Assembly (NCBI GenBank): GCA_964429265.1
Contig: CAYSBK010000103.1
Coordinates: forward strand, 1 to 8,693
Direction of reading: 5' to 3'
Source: CAYSBK01 sp964429265
Lineage (GTDB): Bacteria; Planctomycetota; Phycisphaerae; Sedimentisphaerales; Anaerobacaceae
DNA: 8,693 nucleotides
Positions 1 through 5,819 of the stretch are shown here, piece after piece. The notes beneath the pieces are model-generated. The model was not told the origin of the DNA. It saw only the letters and a list, made by a program, of their open reading frames with translations, and made no database searches. Position numbers and translations under genes: made by a program. Positions within the stretch are counted from its first letter, which is position 1, and each line of letters begins with the position of its first letter.

Positions 1-15
1 CCAACGCCGTTTTCC

Positions 16-21
16 TATAAT
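16..21 (+). promoter_or_regulatory. Probable -10 box of the glmS promoter
   Basis: A perfect TATAAT hexamer lies about 78 bases upstream of the glmS start codon. The matching -35 box would fall about 17 bases further upstream, just outside the window, so only half of the promoter can be seen. If it is real, transcription would start near base 28 and leave a leader of about 70 bases. That leader contains a GC-rich inverted repeat (GCCGGG at 31-36, CCCGGC at 48-53). The leader is too short and lacks the conserved core needed for a glmS ribozyme. Confidence 0.5.
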
Positions 22-98
22 AATAGGCACGCCGGGGCGGCAGCCGGCCCGGCGAAACTTTCGTTAAACCTGCCCCTGCGGCGGGAGAAAGAAAGCGT

Positions 99-1967
99 AT
101 GTGTGGGATAGTTGCGTATCTTGGTAACAAAACCGCCCAGCCGATCCTTCTCGAGGGCCTCAAACGTCTCGAATATCGCGGGTATGATTCGGCCGGCCTG
201 GCACTGCTCGCTGCCGGACAGATCAAGATAACCAAGACCAGCGGAAGGATCGAAGACCTCCAGCGAATCCTGGCCCCGCCGGACCCCAACGACACCCTCG
301 GCATCGCTCATACCAGGTGGGCCACCCACGGCGAACCCAATACCCCCAACGCACACCCCCACCTCGATTACACCGGGAAAATCGCCGTCGTCCACAACGG
401 AATCATCGAAAACTACGCCACACTCAAAACCTGGCTCCAGGAAAAAGGCGCCACCTTCGCCAGCGAAACCGACACGGAGGTCATATCGAACCTCATCGGT
501 TACTTCTATTCGAACGCCGACGGCAACCAGCCCAACCCTCCGTCGCACAACCAGAACAGGTTCGAGTGGGCCGTCCAGAGGGCGTTGCACAAGTTGCAGG
601 GCACGTTCGGCCTGGCGATATTGTGTTGCGATTTTCCCAACTTTCTCATCGGCGCAAAAAGAGGCAGCCCACTTATCCTCGGCGTCGGAGACGATGAATA
701 CATCCTCGCCTCGGATGCCGCCGCCATCGTCGCACACACCAAGGACGTGGTCTACTTCGCCGACAACGAAATGGTTTGCGTCACCGCCGACGGCTTTCAT
801 ACCAAGACCCTCGACAACGTCGCCATCACAAAGGAACTGCAGCAAATCGAGTTCTCGCTCGAACAAATCGAGCTGGGCCGATTTGAGCGCTATATGCTCA
901 AGGAAATCTTCGAGCAGCCCAAGGCACTGGCGACCTGTATGGGCGGTAGAATCGACCGCTCGCGGCATAGAATCACCCTCGGCGGCGTCGAAGCCTACTT
1001 CCGACAGCTAACGCTCACGAAACACCTGGTCCTGACAGGCTGCGGCACGGCCTTTCATGCGGCCCTGGTCGGCGAGTACCTCTTCGAACAGTTGGCCCGC
1101 ATTCCCACCGAAACCGAGTATGCAAGTGAATTCCGATACCGCAACCCCATAATCGAGGAAGGCACCGTCGTCATAGCAATCAGCCAGTCCGGCGAAACCG
1201 CCGACACTCTTGCCGCCGTCGAGCAGGCGAAGGAACGCGGCGCAACCGTCCTGGGCATCGTCAACGTCGTCGGCTCGTCCATCGCAAGATTGACCGATGC
1301 CGGCGTCTATCTCCACGTCGGTCCCGAAATAGGTGTCGCCAGCACCAAGGCCTTCACCGCTCAACTGGCCGTGCTGACTATGCTGGCCATCGAGCTGGGC
1401 AGGCGAAGACACATCGGCGATGACGCCGCCGCCCGGTACATCGAACAGCTTTCAGAGATGCCGGCCAAGGTCGACCAGGTCCTGGCAGGCTCCGAGCAAG
1501 TCAAGCAGATCGCGCAGGCCAATATCGACAGGAACAACTGGCTGTTCCTGGGCAGGGGCTTCAATTATCCCGTCGCCCTCGAAGCAGCGCTGAAGCTCAA
1601 GGAAATCAGCTACATCCACGCCGAGGGCCTGCCCGCCGCGGAGATGAAACACGGACCCATCGCCCTGATCGACCGGAACACACCTGCCGTTTTCATCGCC
1701 ACCGCCGGCCCACAATACGACAAAATCATCGGGAACATCGCCGAAGTAAAGGCCCGGGGCGGCAGAATCATCGCCGTCGCCACCGAAGGAGATGAAAACA
1801 TAAAGCAATACGCAGACCACCTTATCACCATCCCCGACGTGCCCGAAATCCTGCAGCCTATGCTGGCGGTGGTCCCCCTGCAGTTGCTGGCCTATCACGC
1901 GGCGGTGCTCCGCGGACACGACGTCGACAAGCCACGCAACCTCGCAAAAAGCGTAACCGTCGAATAG
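99..1967 (+). CDS. glmS: Glutamine--fructose-6-phosphate aminotransferase (isomerizing)
   Basis: This cytoplasmic enzyme makes glucosamine-6-phosphate from fructose-6-phosphate and glutamine, the first step towards UDP-GlcNAc for peptidoglycan and other amino-sugar polymers. The 622-residue product has the full family layout. The N-terminal class II glutaminase domain begins MCGIVAYLG, with the nucleophile Cys2 exposed once Met is removed, and carries HTRWATHG at 71-78, HNGIIENY at 99-106 and ETDTEV at 123-128. Two SIS sugar-isomerase domains follow: TGCGTAFHA (313-321), SQSGETADT (362-370) and ASTKAFTAQL (414-423) in the first, and GRGFNYP (485-491), LKLKEISYIHAEG (498-510) and EMKHGP (515-520) in the second. 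The C-terminus ends in the conserved KPRNLAKSVTVE, which closes the active site. It is slightly longer than the usual ~609 residues, apparently because of a hydrophilic insert near residues 138-154. The start is supported by the obligatory MCGI and a GGGAG at 83-87. A pseudopilin-like gene follows after 36 bp. Confidence 0.97.
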   Translation: MCGIVAYLGNKTAQPILLEGLKRLEYRGYDSAGLALLAAGQIKITKTSGRIEDLQRILAPPDPNDTLGIAHTRWATHGEPNTPNAHPHLDYTGKIAVVHNGIIENYATLKTWLQEKGATFASETDTEVISNLIGYFYSNADGNQPNPPSHNQNRFEWAVQRALHKLQGTFGLAILCCDFPNFLIGAKRGSPLILGVGDDEYILASDAAAIVAHTKDVVYFADNEMVCVTADGFHTKTLDNVAITKELQQIEFSLEQIELGRFERYMLKEIFEQPKALATCMGGRIDRSRHRITLGGVEAYFRQLTLTKHLVLTGCGTAFHAALVGEYLFEQLARIPTETEYASEFRYRNPIIEEGTVVIAISQSGETADTLAAVEQAKERGATVLGIVNVVGSSIARLTDAGVYLHVGPEIGVASTKAFTAQLAVLTMLAIELGRRRHIGDDAAARYIEQLSEMPAKVDQVLAGSEQVKQIAQANIDRNNWLFLGRGFNYPVALEAALKLKEISYIHAEGLPAAEMKHGPIALIDRNTPAVFIATAGPQYDKIIGNIAEVKARGGRIIAVATEGDENIKQYADHLITIPDVPEILQPMLAVVPLQLLAYHAAVLRGHDVDKPRNLAKSVTVE

Positions 1968-2003
1968 CCCGGCCCCACTGCCCCTGGACACGATGCCGAC
2001 CTT

Positions 2004-2720
2004 ATGAGACACAACGTCACAAGGCAAAAGTCAGCCCCCGGCCTGACGCTGCTGGAACTGTTGCTGGTAATCAGCATCGTCGCTATGCTGCTTTCCATAA
2101 TGGTTCCGATCACTTCACGCGCAAGAACCGCCGCGATGAAGGTCTCCTGCAAACACAACCTCAGGCAGATAAACCTCGCCTTTTTCTACTACCTCACCGA
2201 CAACAACCAGCGATATCCCTGTGCACAGGACCCACAGCAGGGCGGCTACTGGCTCTGGATGGGACGCTGGCGGTCGTTTGTAGCTTCCTACCTGGCCGGG
2301 CAAATCAGCGAGGATCGATCTACCGTCCTGGTCTGCCCGCAGGATATACGCAACCAGCCGGGATACGAGGCCTTCAGCTATGCCTACTCGATGAGCTTCT
2401 ACCACAGCAACGAGCAGATAAACCAGGCTACAAGCCCTGCCGACGCCTTTATGATTGTCCGTCCATCGGTGCCCCGCAGCAGCGGCCAGGTCGCCCATCC
2501 GGCCGGTAAAATCCTCATCGGCGAGTGGTACAGCAACCACCGGCCCGTTGCGGACGACCAGGGATGGTGGTGCTGGGCGGGCCGGCGGAACTACCTCTTC
2601 GCCGACGGCTCCATCGCCTGGATTGACGCCAAACAGATAAGGCCGGCACGCGACGGTCTGCCCGACCCGCATCTGACCGTCGACGGCCTGGCTGGAGTCG
2701 ACTGGCCCGGCTCGCGGTGA
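2004..2720 (+). CDS. Pseudopilin-like protein with prepilin N-terminal methylation motif
   Basis: The specific function is unknown; this is a secreted or membrane-anchored protein of the type IV pilin/type II secretion pseudopilin superfamily. Of its 238 residues, the first 13 form a short basic leader (MRHNVTRQKSAPG). This is followed by LTLLELLLVISIVAMLL, a hydrophobic stretch with Glu at +5 after a G13/L14 prepilin-peptidase cleavage site. The remainder is a soluble domain with paired cysteines (Cys49, Cys73, Cys110, Cys190) and several aromatic residues. Near the C-terminus, NYLFADGSIAWID (196-208) matches the end of the 'H-X9-DG' motif of planctomycete-type pilin-like proteins, but Trp191 occupies the usual His position. 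The gene lies 36 bp after glmS with no terminator visible between them, so it may be read through. There is no clear ribosome binding site; the start is chosen because any later Met would remove the leader. These proteins occur in large families in planctomycetes, and their role is poorly known. Confidence 0.82.
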   Translation: MRHNVTRQKSAPGLTLLELLLVISIVAMLLSIMVPITSRARTAAMKVSCKHNLRQINLAFFYYLTDNNQRYPCAQDPQQGGYWLWMGRWRSFVASYLAGQISEDRSTVLVCPQDIRNQPGYEAFSYAYSMSFYHSNEQINQATSPADAFMIVRPSVPRSSGQVAHPAGKILIGEWYSNHRPVADDQGWWCWAGRRNYLFADGSIAWIDAKQIRPARDGLPDPHLTVDGLAGVDWPGSR

Positions 2721-2748
2721 TACCGACTCGATGCAAAAAATATCGCCT

Positions 2749-2768
2749 GCCGGGTTGACTGTCCCGGC
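2749..2768. repeat. Inverted repeat spanning the -35 box of the rpmI promoter
   Basis: GCCGGG (2749-2754) and CCCGGC (2763-2768) form a perfect 6-bp inverted repeat with an 8-base spacer. The spacer contains the TTGACT -35 hexamer of the proposed rpmI promoter. It could be an operator, or a weak hairpin ending transcription from the glmS side, although no T-run follows it. A repeat of this base composition can easily arise by chance in GC-rich DNA. Confidence 0.3.
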
Positions 2769-2783
2769 CGCATCGGCTAACAT
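2755..2783 (+). promoter_or_regulatory. Sigma70-type promoter for rpmI-rplT-pheS
   Basis: TTGACT (2755-2760, five of six matches to the -35 consensus) and TAACAT (2778-2783, matching the key first, second and last two -10 positions) are separated by exactly 17 bases. Transcription would start near 2790, giving a leader of about 37 bases before rpmI. This placement explains how the translation genes are expressed independently of glmS. It also argues that rpmI begins at 2827, because the in-frame upstream ATG at 2731 lies in front of the promoter. Confidence 0.65.
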
Positions 2784-2815
2784 CTGTGGTTTCGTAACGG
2801 TTCAATTAACTGACG

Positions 2816-2820
2816 AAGGA
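2816..2820 (+). promoter_or_regulatory. Ribosome binding site fixing the rpmI start
   Basis: AAGGA is followed by 6 bases and then the ATG at 2827. It selects that ATG over the in-frame ATG at 2731, whose extra 32 residues do not resemble L35. Confidence 0.75.
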
Positions 2821-2826
2821 TATCTT

Positions 2827-3021
2827 ATGCCCAGGCAGAAGGTCAGAAAGGCCCTCGTGAAGAGGTTCAAGATAACAGCGTCCGGGAAAGTGCGGCGAAG
2901 GCGCCCCGGTGCCAGCCACTTGATGAGCGGCAAGCCTGCCAAACGCCGCAGGAGACTTCGAAAGCCCGCGATTTTGACCGGCGCAACGGCCGCCAAGATC
3001 AAGGGCCAGATGCTCGGTTGA
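2827..3021 (+). CDS. rpmI: 50S ribosomal protein L35
   Basis: L35 is a small, basic component of the large ribosomal subunit. The product has 64 residues, the usual length for the family. It carries the family pattern: a basic N-terminus (MPRQKVRKALVKRFKIT), the ASGKVRRRRPGASHLMS segment (18-34, the conserved SGK...SHL core) and a KRRRRLRK run at 39-46. The start follows an AAGGA ribosome binding site at good spacing and lies about 37 bases downstream of a predicted promoter. In most bacteria infC stands directly upstream; here the upstream gene is the pseudopilin instead. The downstream partner rplT is present, after an unusually long 115-bp spacer that can fold. Confidence 0.95.
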   Translation: MPRQKVRKALVKRFKITASGKVRRRRPGASHLMSGKPAKRRRRLRKPAILTGATAAKIKGQMLG

Positions 3022-3022
3022 G

Positions 3023-3083
3023 CCGGCCGTCTCGACGAACCGGACCACACCGGCCTGCTTCTCGGCCGGGGGACCTGCCCCCG
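3023..3083 (+). promoter_or_regulatory. Competing RNA hairpins between rpmI and rplT (putative leader or attenuator)
   Basis: Two structures are possible in the transcript. In one, CCGGCCG (3023-3029) pairs with CGGCCGG (3063-3069), enclosing a small CCGG/CCGG hairpin (3040-3043 with 3050-3053). In the other, CGGGGG (3067-3072) pairs with CCCCCG (3078-3083) over a 5-base loop. Bases 3067-3069 are needed by both, so the two are mutually exclusive, as in an attenuator or translational switch. Neither stem is followed by a T-run. L20 is known in other bacteria to bind a structured mRNA element in this operon and repress its own synthesis, so control of rplT by its product is a reasonable hypothesis. 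I could not match a known L20 leader consensus by eye. Confidence 0.4.
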
Positions 3084-3136
3084 ACATCAGCTGCCGCCAG
3101 CAGGCCCGAAAACACGGTAACATTAAGGAAGCTGAT

Positions 3137-3493
3137 ATGCCAAGAGCAAGAAAAGGTGCCGCCAGGCGCAGGGCCAAAAAGAAAATAATGAAAGCCGCAA
3201 AGGGCTACCGCGGCGCAGCCGGAAAACGATACCGACTCGCCAAGGAAGCCGTTTTCCGCGCGGCCGTCAACGCCCGCATCGACCGCAAACGACGCAAGAG
3301 AGATTTTCGCGGCCTGTGGATAGTCCGACTGAGCGCCGCCTGTCGCCAGAGGGACATCCGCTACAGCCAGTTCATCAACGGCTGCAAGAAGGCGAACATC
3401 GCGCTGAACCGGAAGATGCTCAGCGAGATCGCCGTTCACGACCCCGCTGGTTTTGACGCCATCGTTGAAGCAGCCCGCGCCGCGGCAGGCTGA
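3137..3493 (+). CDS. rplT: 50S ribosomal protein L20
   Basis: L20 binds 23S rRNA early in large-subunit assembly and, in species studied, also represses its own operon. The 118-residue product has the same length as the E. coli protein. Family segments can be read throughout: a basic N-terminal tail (RKGAARRRAKKKIMKAAKGYRG, in which AKGY is diagnostic), RLAKEAVFRA (33-42), RKRRKRDFRGLWIVRLSAA (50-68), YSQFINGCKKANIALNRKML (76-95) and the closing IAVHDPAGF. An AAGGA at 3125-3129, 7 bases before the ATG, supports the start. The gene follows rpmI in the conserved order, and pheS follows 37 bp later. Confidence 0.97.
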   Translation: MPRARKGAARRRAKKKIMKAAKGYRGAAGKRYRLAKEAVFRAAVNARIDRKRRKRDFRGLWIVRLSAACRQRDIRYSQFINGCKKANIALNRKMLSEIAVHDPAGFDAIVEAARAAAG

Positions 3494-3521
3494 ACGACTA
3501 CCACGGCACAACGCCGCTGCC

Positions 3522-3525
3522 GGAG
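3522..3525 (+). promoter_or_regulatory. Ribosome binding site fixing the pheS start
   Basis: GGAG lies 5 bases before the ATG at 3531. It selects this start over an in-frame ATG at 3453, which would overlap the end of rplT by about 40 bases and add a tail unlike any PheS. Confidence 0.65.
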
Positions 3526-3530
3526 CCAAT

Positions 3531-4523
3531 ATGCTGCAGCAGTTCAAAACTATCGGCGAAACCGCGCTGGCCCACTTACGCCGGGTCAATGACCTCGACG
3601 CCCTGGAGCAATTTCGCATAAAGTACCTCGGCCGCAGGGGCGAAATCACACAAATGCTCAACCAGTTGGGCTCACTGCCGCCCGAAGAAAGACCCGCCGC
3701 CGGCCGGCTCGCAAACCAGATAAAAAAGGATGTCACCGCGCAGTACCAACGCCTCAGGCACCAGCTTCAACAGCAACGCCGCCGGCAGACTGCCCACCTG
3801 GTCGACGTCACACTGCCGGGCAAAATCCCGCTCATCGGCACGCCACACATCATCACCCAGACCATAAACGAACTGCTGGACATATTCGGCCGGATGGGAT
3901 TCTCCGTGGCCTACGGGCCGGAAGTCGAAGACGAATGGCACAACTTCGTCGCCCTGAACATACCACCGGAACACCCCGCCAGGGACCCCGCCGATAATTT
4001 CTACATCGAGCACGACGTCCTGCTTCGTACACAGACCTCCACCATCCAGATTCGTGTTATGGAAAACACCAGGCCTCCCATCAGGGTGGTCGCTCCCGGA
4101 AGGGTCTATCGGCCCGATACCGTCGACGCCACCCATATGTTTATGTTCTACCAACTCGAAGCGCTGGTCGTCGACGAAGGCATCACGATGGTCGATATGA
4201 AGACCACCATCGACCAGTTCATCAAAGCCTTCCTCGGCCCCGAGACAAAGTGGCGTTTTCGGCCGAGCTTCTTCCCCTTCACCGAGCCAAGCGCAGAGGT
4301 GGACCTGCTGCTGGCCGACAAGCACGGCAAAGAAGATTGGGTCGAAATGGGCGGCTGTGGTATGGTGGACCCAAACGTGTTCGAAGCCGTCGGCATCGAC
4401 AGCGAAAAATATACCGGCTGGGCCTTCGGCTTCGGCATTGAAAGGCTGGCAATGAGAAAGCACGGCATAACGGATATCAGGTTGTTCTTCGAAAACGACC
4501 TCCGCTTTCTCCGACAGTTCTAA
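3531..4523 (+). CDS. pheS: Phenylalanine--tRNA ligase alpha subunit
   Basis: This is the catalytic subunit of the alpha2beta2 phenylalanyl-tRNA synthetase, which charges tRNA-Phe in the cytoplasm and needs the PheT beta subunit. From this start the product has 330 residues, normal for the family. Residues 1-90 form the coiled-coil tRNA-binding arm, with the typical KYLGRRGEIT at 31-40. The class II catalytic core follows: GFSVAYGPEVEDEWHNF (123-139), LLRTQTS (164-170), PIRVVAPGRVYRPD (183-196, motif 2), FRPSFFPFTEPSAEVD (243-258), GCGMVDPNVF (275-284) and FGFGIERLAM plus FFENDLRFLRQF (motif 3, to the C-terminus). Compared with the commonest bacterial version, RTHTS is RTQTS, MFHQ is MFYQ and GMVHPNV is GMVDPNV; these may be lineage-specific. 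pheT, normally next door, is absent: a sugar-nucleotide operon begins 46 bp later. Confidence 0.96.
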   Translation: MLQQFKTIGETALAHLRRVNDLDALEQFRIKYLGRRGEITQMLNQLGSLPPEERPAAGRLANQIKKDVTAQYQRLRHQLQQQRRRQTAHLVDVTLPGKIPLIGTPHIITQTINELLDIFGRMGFSVAYGPEVEDEWHNFVALNIPPEHPARDPADNFYIEHDVLLRTQTSTIQIRVMENTRPPIRVVAPGRVYRPDTVDATHMFMFYQLEALVVDEGITMVDMKTTIDQFIKAFLGPETKWRFRPSFFPFTEPSAEVDLLLADKHGKEDWVEMGGCGMVDPNVFEAVGIDSEKYTGWAFGFGIERLAMRKHGITDIRLFFENDLRFLRQF

Positions 4524-4557
4524 AAAAACATTCGAAGGACGCCTGGGCCCGGTACAG

Positions 4558-4564
4558 AAAGGAG
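4558..4564 (+). promoter_or_regulatory. Strong ribosome binding site for rfbA
   Basis: AAAGGAG, close to the ideal Shine-Dalgarno sequence, lies 5 bases before the rfbA ATG. It is one of the strongest such sites in the window and confirms the start of the first gene of the sugar operon. Confidence 0.75.
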
Positions 4565-4569
4565 CCGAT

Positions 4570-5295
4570 ATGGACCTCAAGGGTATCATCTTGGCCGGAG
4601 GCACCGGCTCGCGGCTGATGCCCCTGACAAAGGTAACCAACAAGCACCTGCTGCCGGTCGGCCGGAAGCCGATGATTTATTACCCCATCGAGAAGCTGAC
4701 CTCCATCGGAATCCGCCAAATACTGGTGGTCACCGGTGTCGAGCATATGGGCGATGTCGTAAGCCTGCTCGGCTCGGGCAGGGACTTCGGGTGCCGCTTC
4801 ACCTACCGCGTCCAGGACCAGGCCGGCGGAATTGCCCAGGCCCTCGGAATGGCCGAGGACTTCGCCGCCGGCAGCGGCATAGCCGTCATCCTCGGCGACA
4901 ACATCTTCAAAGACAGCCTCAGACCATACGCCGAACGTTTTATCCAGCAGCGACGCGGTGCAAGGGTACTGCTGAAAAAAGTTCCCGACCCCCAGCGCTT
5001 CGGCGTCGCGGTGCTGGACGACGATAGGATAACCGCCATCGAGGAAAAACCCGCCAGCCCAAAATCCGACTACATAATCACCGGCGTGTACTTCTACGAC
5101 GCCACCGTCTTCGACATCATCAAAACACTCAAACCCTCCGCCCGCGGCGAGCTGGAAATTACCGACGTAAACAATAACTATATCGCCAGAAACGAACTTG
5201 CTTACGACATCCTCGAAGGCTGGTGGACCGACGCCGGTACCTTTGCCTCGCTTGACAGGGCCAACGACCTGGTTCTTAAGGAGCCTCCGCTATGA
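4570..5295 (+). CDS. rfbA: Glucose-1-phosphate thymidylyltransferase, short form
   Basis: It joins glucose-1-phosphate to dTTP to give dTDP-glucose and pyrophosphate, the entry step to dTDP-deoxysugars, in the cytoplasm. The nucleotidyltransferase signature GIILAGGTGSRLMPLT (5-20) and sugar-site KHLLPVGRKPMIYYPI (25-40) are intact. They are followed by QDQAGGIAQAL (82-92), the metal-binding LGDN (108-111, Asp110), EEKP (158-161), TGVYFYD (171-177), GELEITDVN (193-201) and WTDAGT (219-224). The product has 241 residues, about 50 fewer than enterobacterial RmlA (~290). The missing part is the C-terminal helical segment, which in long forms helps build the allosteric site, so feedback by dTDP-rhamnose may differ. 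This short type is common, so it is probably not a truncation. The gene starts a four-gene operon and overlaps the next gene by ATGA. A related enzyme with another sugar or nucleotide preference cannot be excluded. Confidence 0.9.
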   Translation: MDLKGIILAGGTGSRLMPLTKVTNKHLLPVGRKPMIYYPIEKLTSIGIRQILVVTGVEHMGDVVSLLGSGRDFGCRFTYRVQDQAGGIAQALGMAEDFAAGSGIAVILGDNIFKDSLRPYAERFIQQRRGARVLLKKVPDPQRFGVAVLDDDRITAIEEKPASPKSDYIITGVYFYDATVFDIIKTLKPSARGELEITDVNNNYIARNELAYDILEGWWTDAGTFASLDRANDLVLKEPPL

Positions 5296-5819
5296 GCGCC
5301 AGCCCCGCCCCCCTCAAGTCCGTTTTCGCCGACCAGGGCCTTATCATCCGAAGCTCCGGCAAACTTATCGACGGCGTCGCCGCCCGCAGGGCCACCGTCA
5401 TCCCCGACGAAAGGGGAAGACTCGGCGAAATCTTCAGGGCCGACGACCCCTGGTTCGAAAAATTCGGACAGGTCTACTTCACCACGACTTACCCCGGCGT
5501 CGTCAAGGCCTGGCACTATCACGCCAAACAGACAGACCACTTCTACGTGATCGCCGGCACCGTCAAAATCGCCCTCTATGACGGCCGCGACGACTCGCCC
5601 ACGAAAGGCACCGTTAACGAACTCTACCTCGGCCAATACTGTCCCGGGCTGGTCCGCATCCCACCCGGCGTGCTGCACGGCTGGATGTGCGTCAGCCCGC
5701 ACGAGGCATTCATAGTAAACGTGGTCTCCGAAATGTACGATTACGACAACCCCGACGAGTTCCGCGTCCACCCCCACGACAACGACATCCCATACGACTG
5801 GACTCGAAAGGATGGCTAA
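5292..5819 (+). CDS. RmlC-family cupin, putative dTDP-4-dehydrorhamnose 3,5-epimerase-like protein
   Basis: This is a 175-residue cupin related to RmlC, which epimerises dTDP-4-keto-6-deoxyglucose at C3 and C5. Recognisable parts are PDERGRLGEIFRAD (38-51), FGQVYFTTTYPGVVKAWHYH (58-77, holding His75, the likely equivalent of the RmlC catalytic base), GTVKIALYDGRDDSPTKGT (89-107), RIPPGVLHGW (122-131) and the closing PDEFRVHPHDNDIPYDW (154-170). By hand alignment, RmlC's RGLHYQ becomes KAWHYH, the following Lys is replaced, and the catalytic Tyr after the HGF segment is replaced by a residue in FIVN (140-143). It therefore belongs to a divergent branch of the family. The operon context supports a sugar-nucleotide epimerase or related step, but whether it performs the double epimerisation is uncertain. 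The start has AAGGAG at 5278-5283 and overlaps rfbA by 4 bases; the end overlaps rfbD by 8. Confidence 0.8.
   Translation: MSASPAPLKSVFADQGLIIRSSGKLIDGVAARRATVIPDERGRLGEIFRADDPWFEKFGQVYFTTTYPGVVKAWHYHAKQTDHFYVIAGTVKIALYDGRDDSPTKGTVNELYLGQYCPGLVRIPPGVLHGWMCVSPHEAFIVNVVSEMYDYDNPDEFRVHPHDNDIPYDWTRKDG

Noticed and set aside
1..98. glmS ribozyme/riboswitch upstream of glmS
   Set aside because: Only 98 bases are visible, with a TATAAT box inside them, and none of the conserved ribozyme core is recognisable.
15..968. Long minus-strand open frame (317 codons)
   Set aside because: It lies opposite glmS, shows no family motifs, and reflects the codon pattern of the real gene on the other strand.
2731..2826. 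N-terminal extension of rpmI
   Set aside because: It would place the start codon upstream of the predicted promoter, and the ATG at 2827 has an ideal ribosome site and gives the normal L35 length.
3118..3123. TAACAT before rplT, identical to the rpmI -10 box
   Set aside because: No -35-like hexamer lies at the right distance upstream (3095-3100 is unrelated), so it is not supported as a promoter.
3453..3530. N-terminal extension of pheS overlapping rplT
   Set aside because: The added 26 residues are unlike PheS, and GGAG at 3522-3525 marks the later start.
3672..4643. Minus-strand open frame of 323 codons opposite pheS
   Set aside because: pheS is unmistakable on the plus strand, and the antisense protein has low-complexity composition without recognisable motifs.
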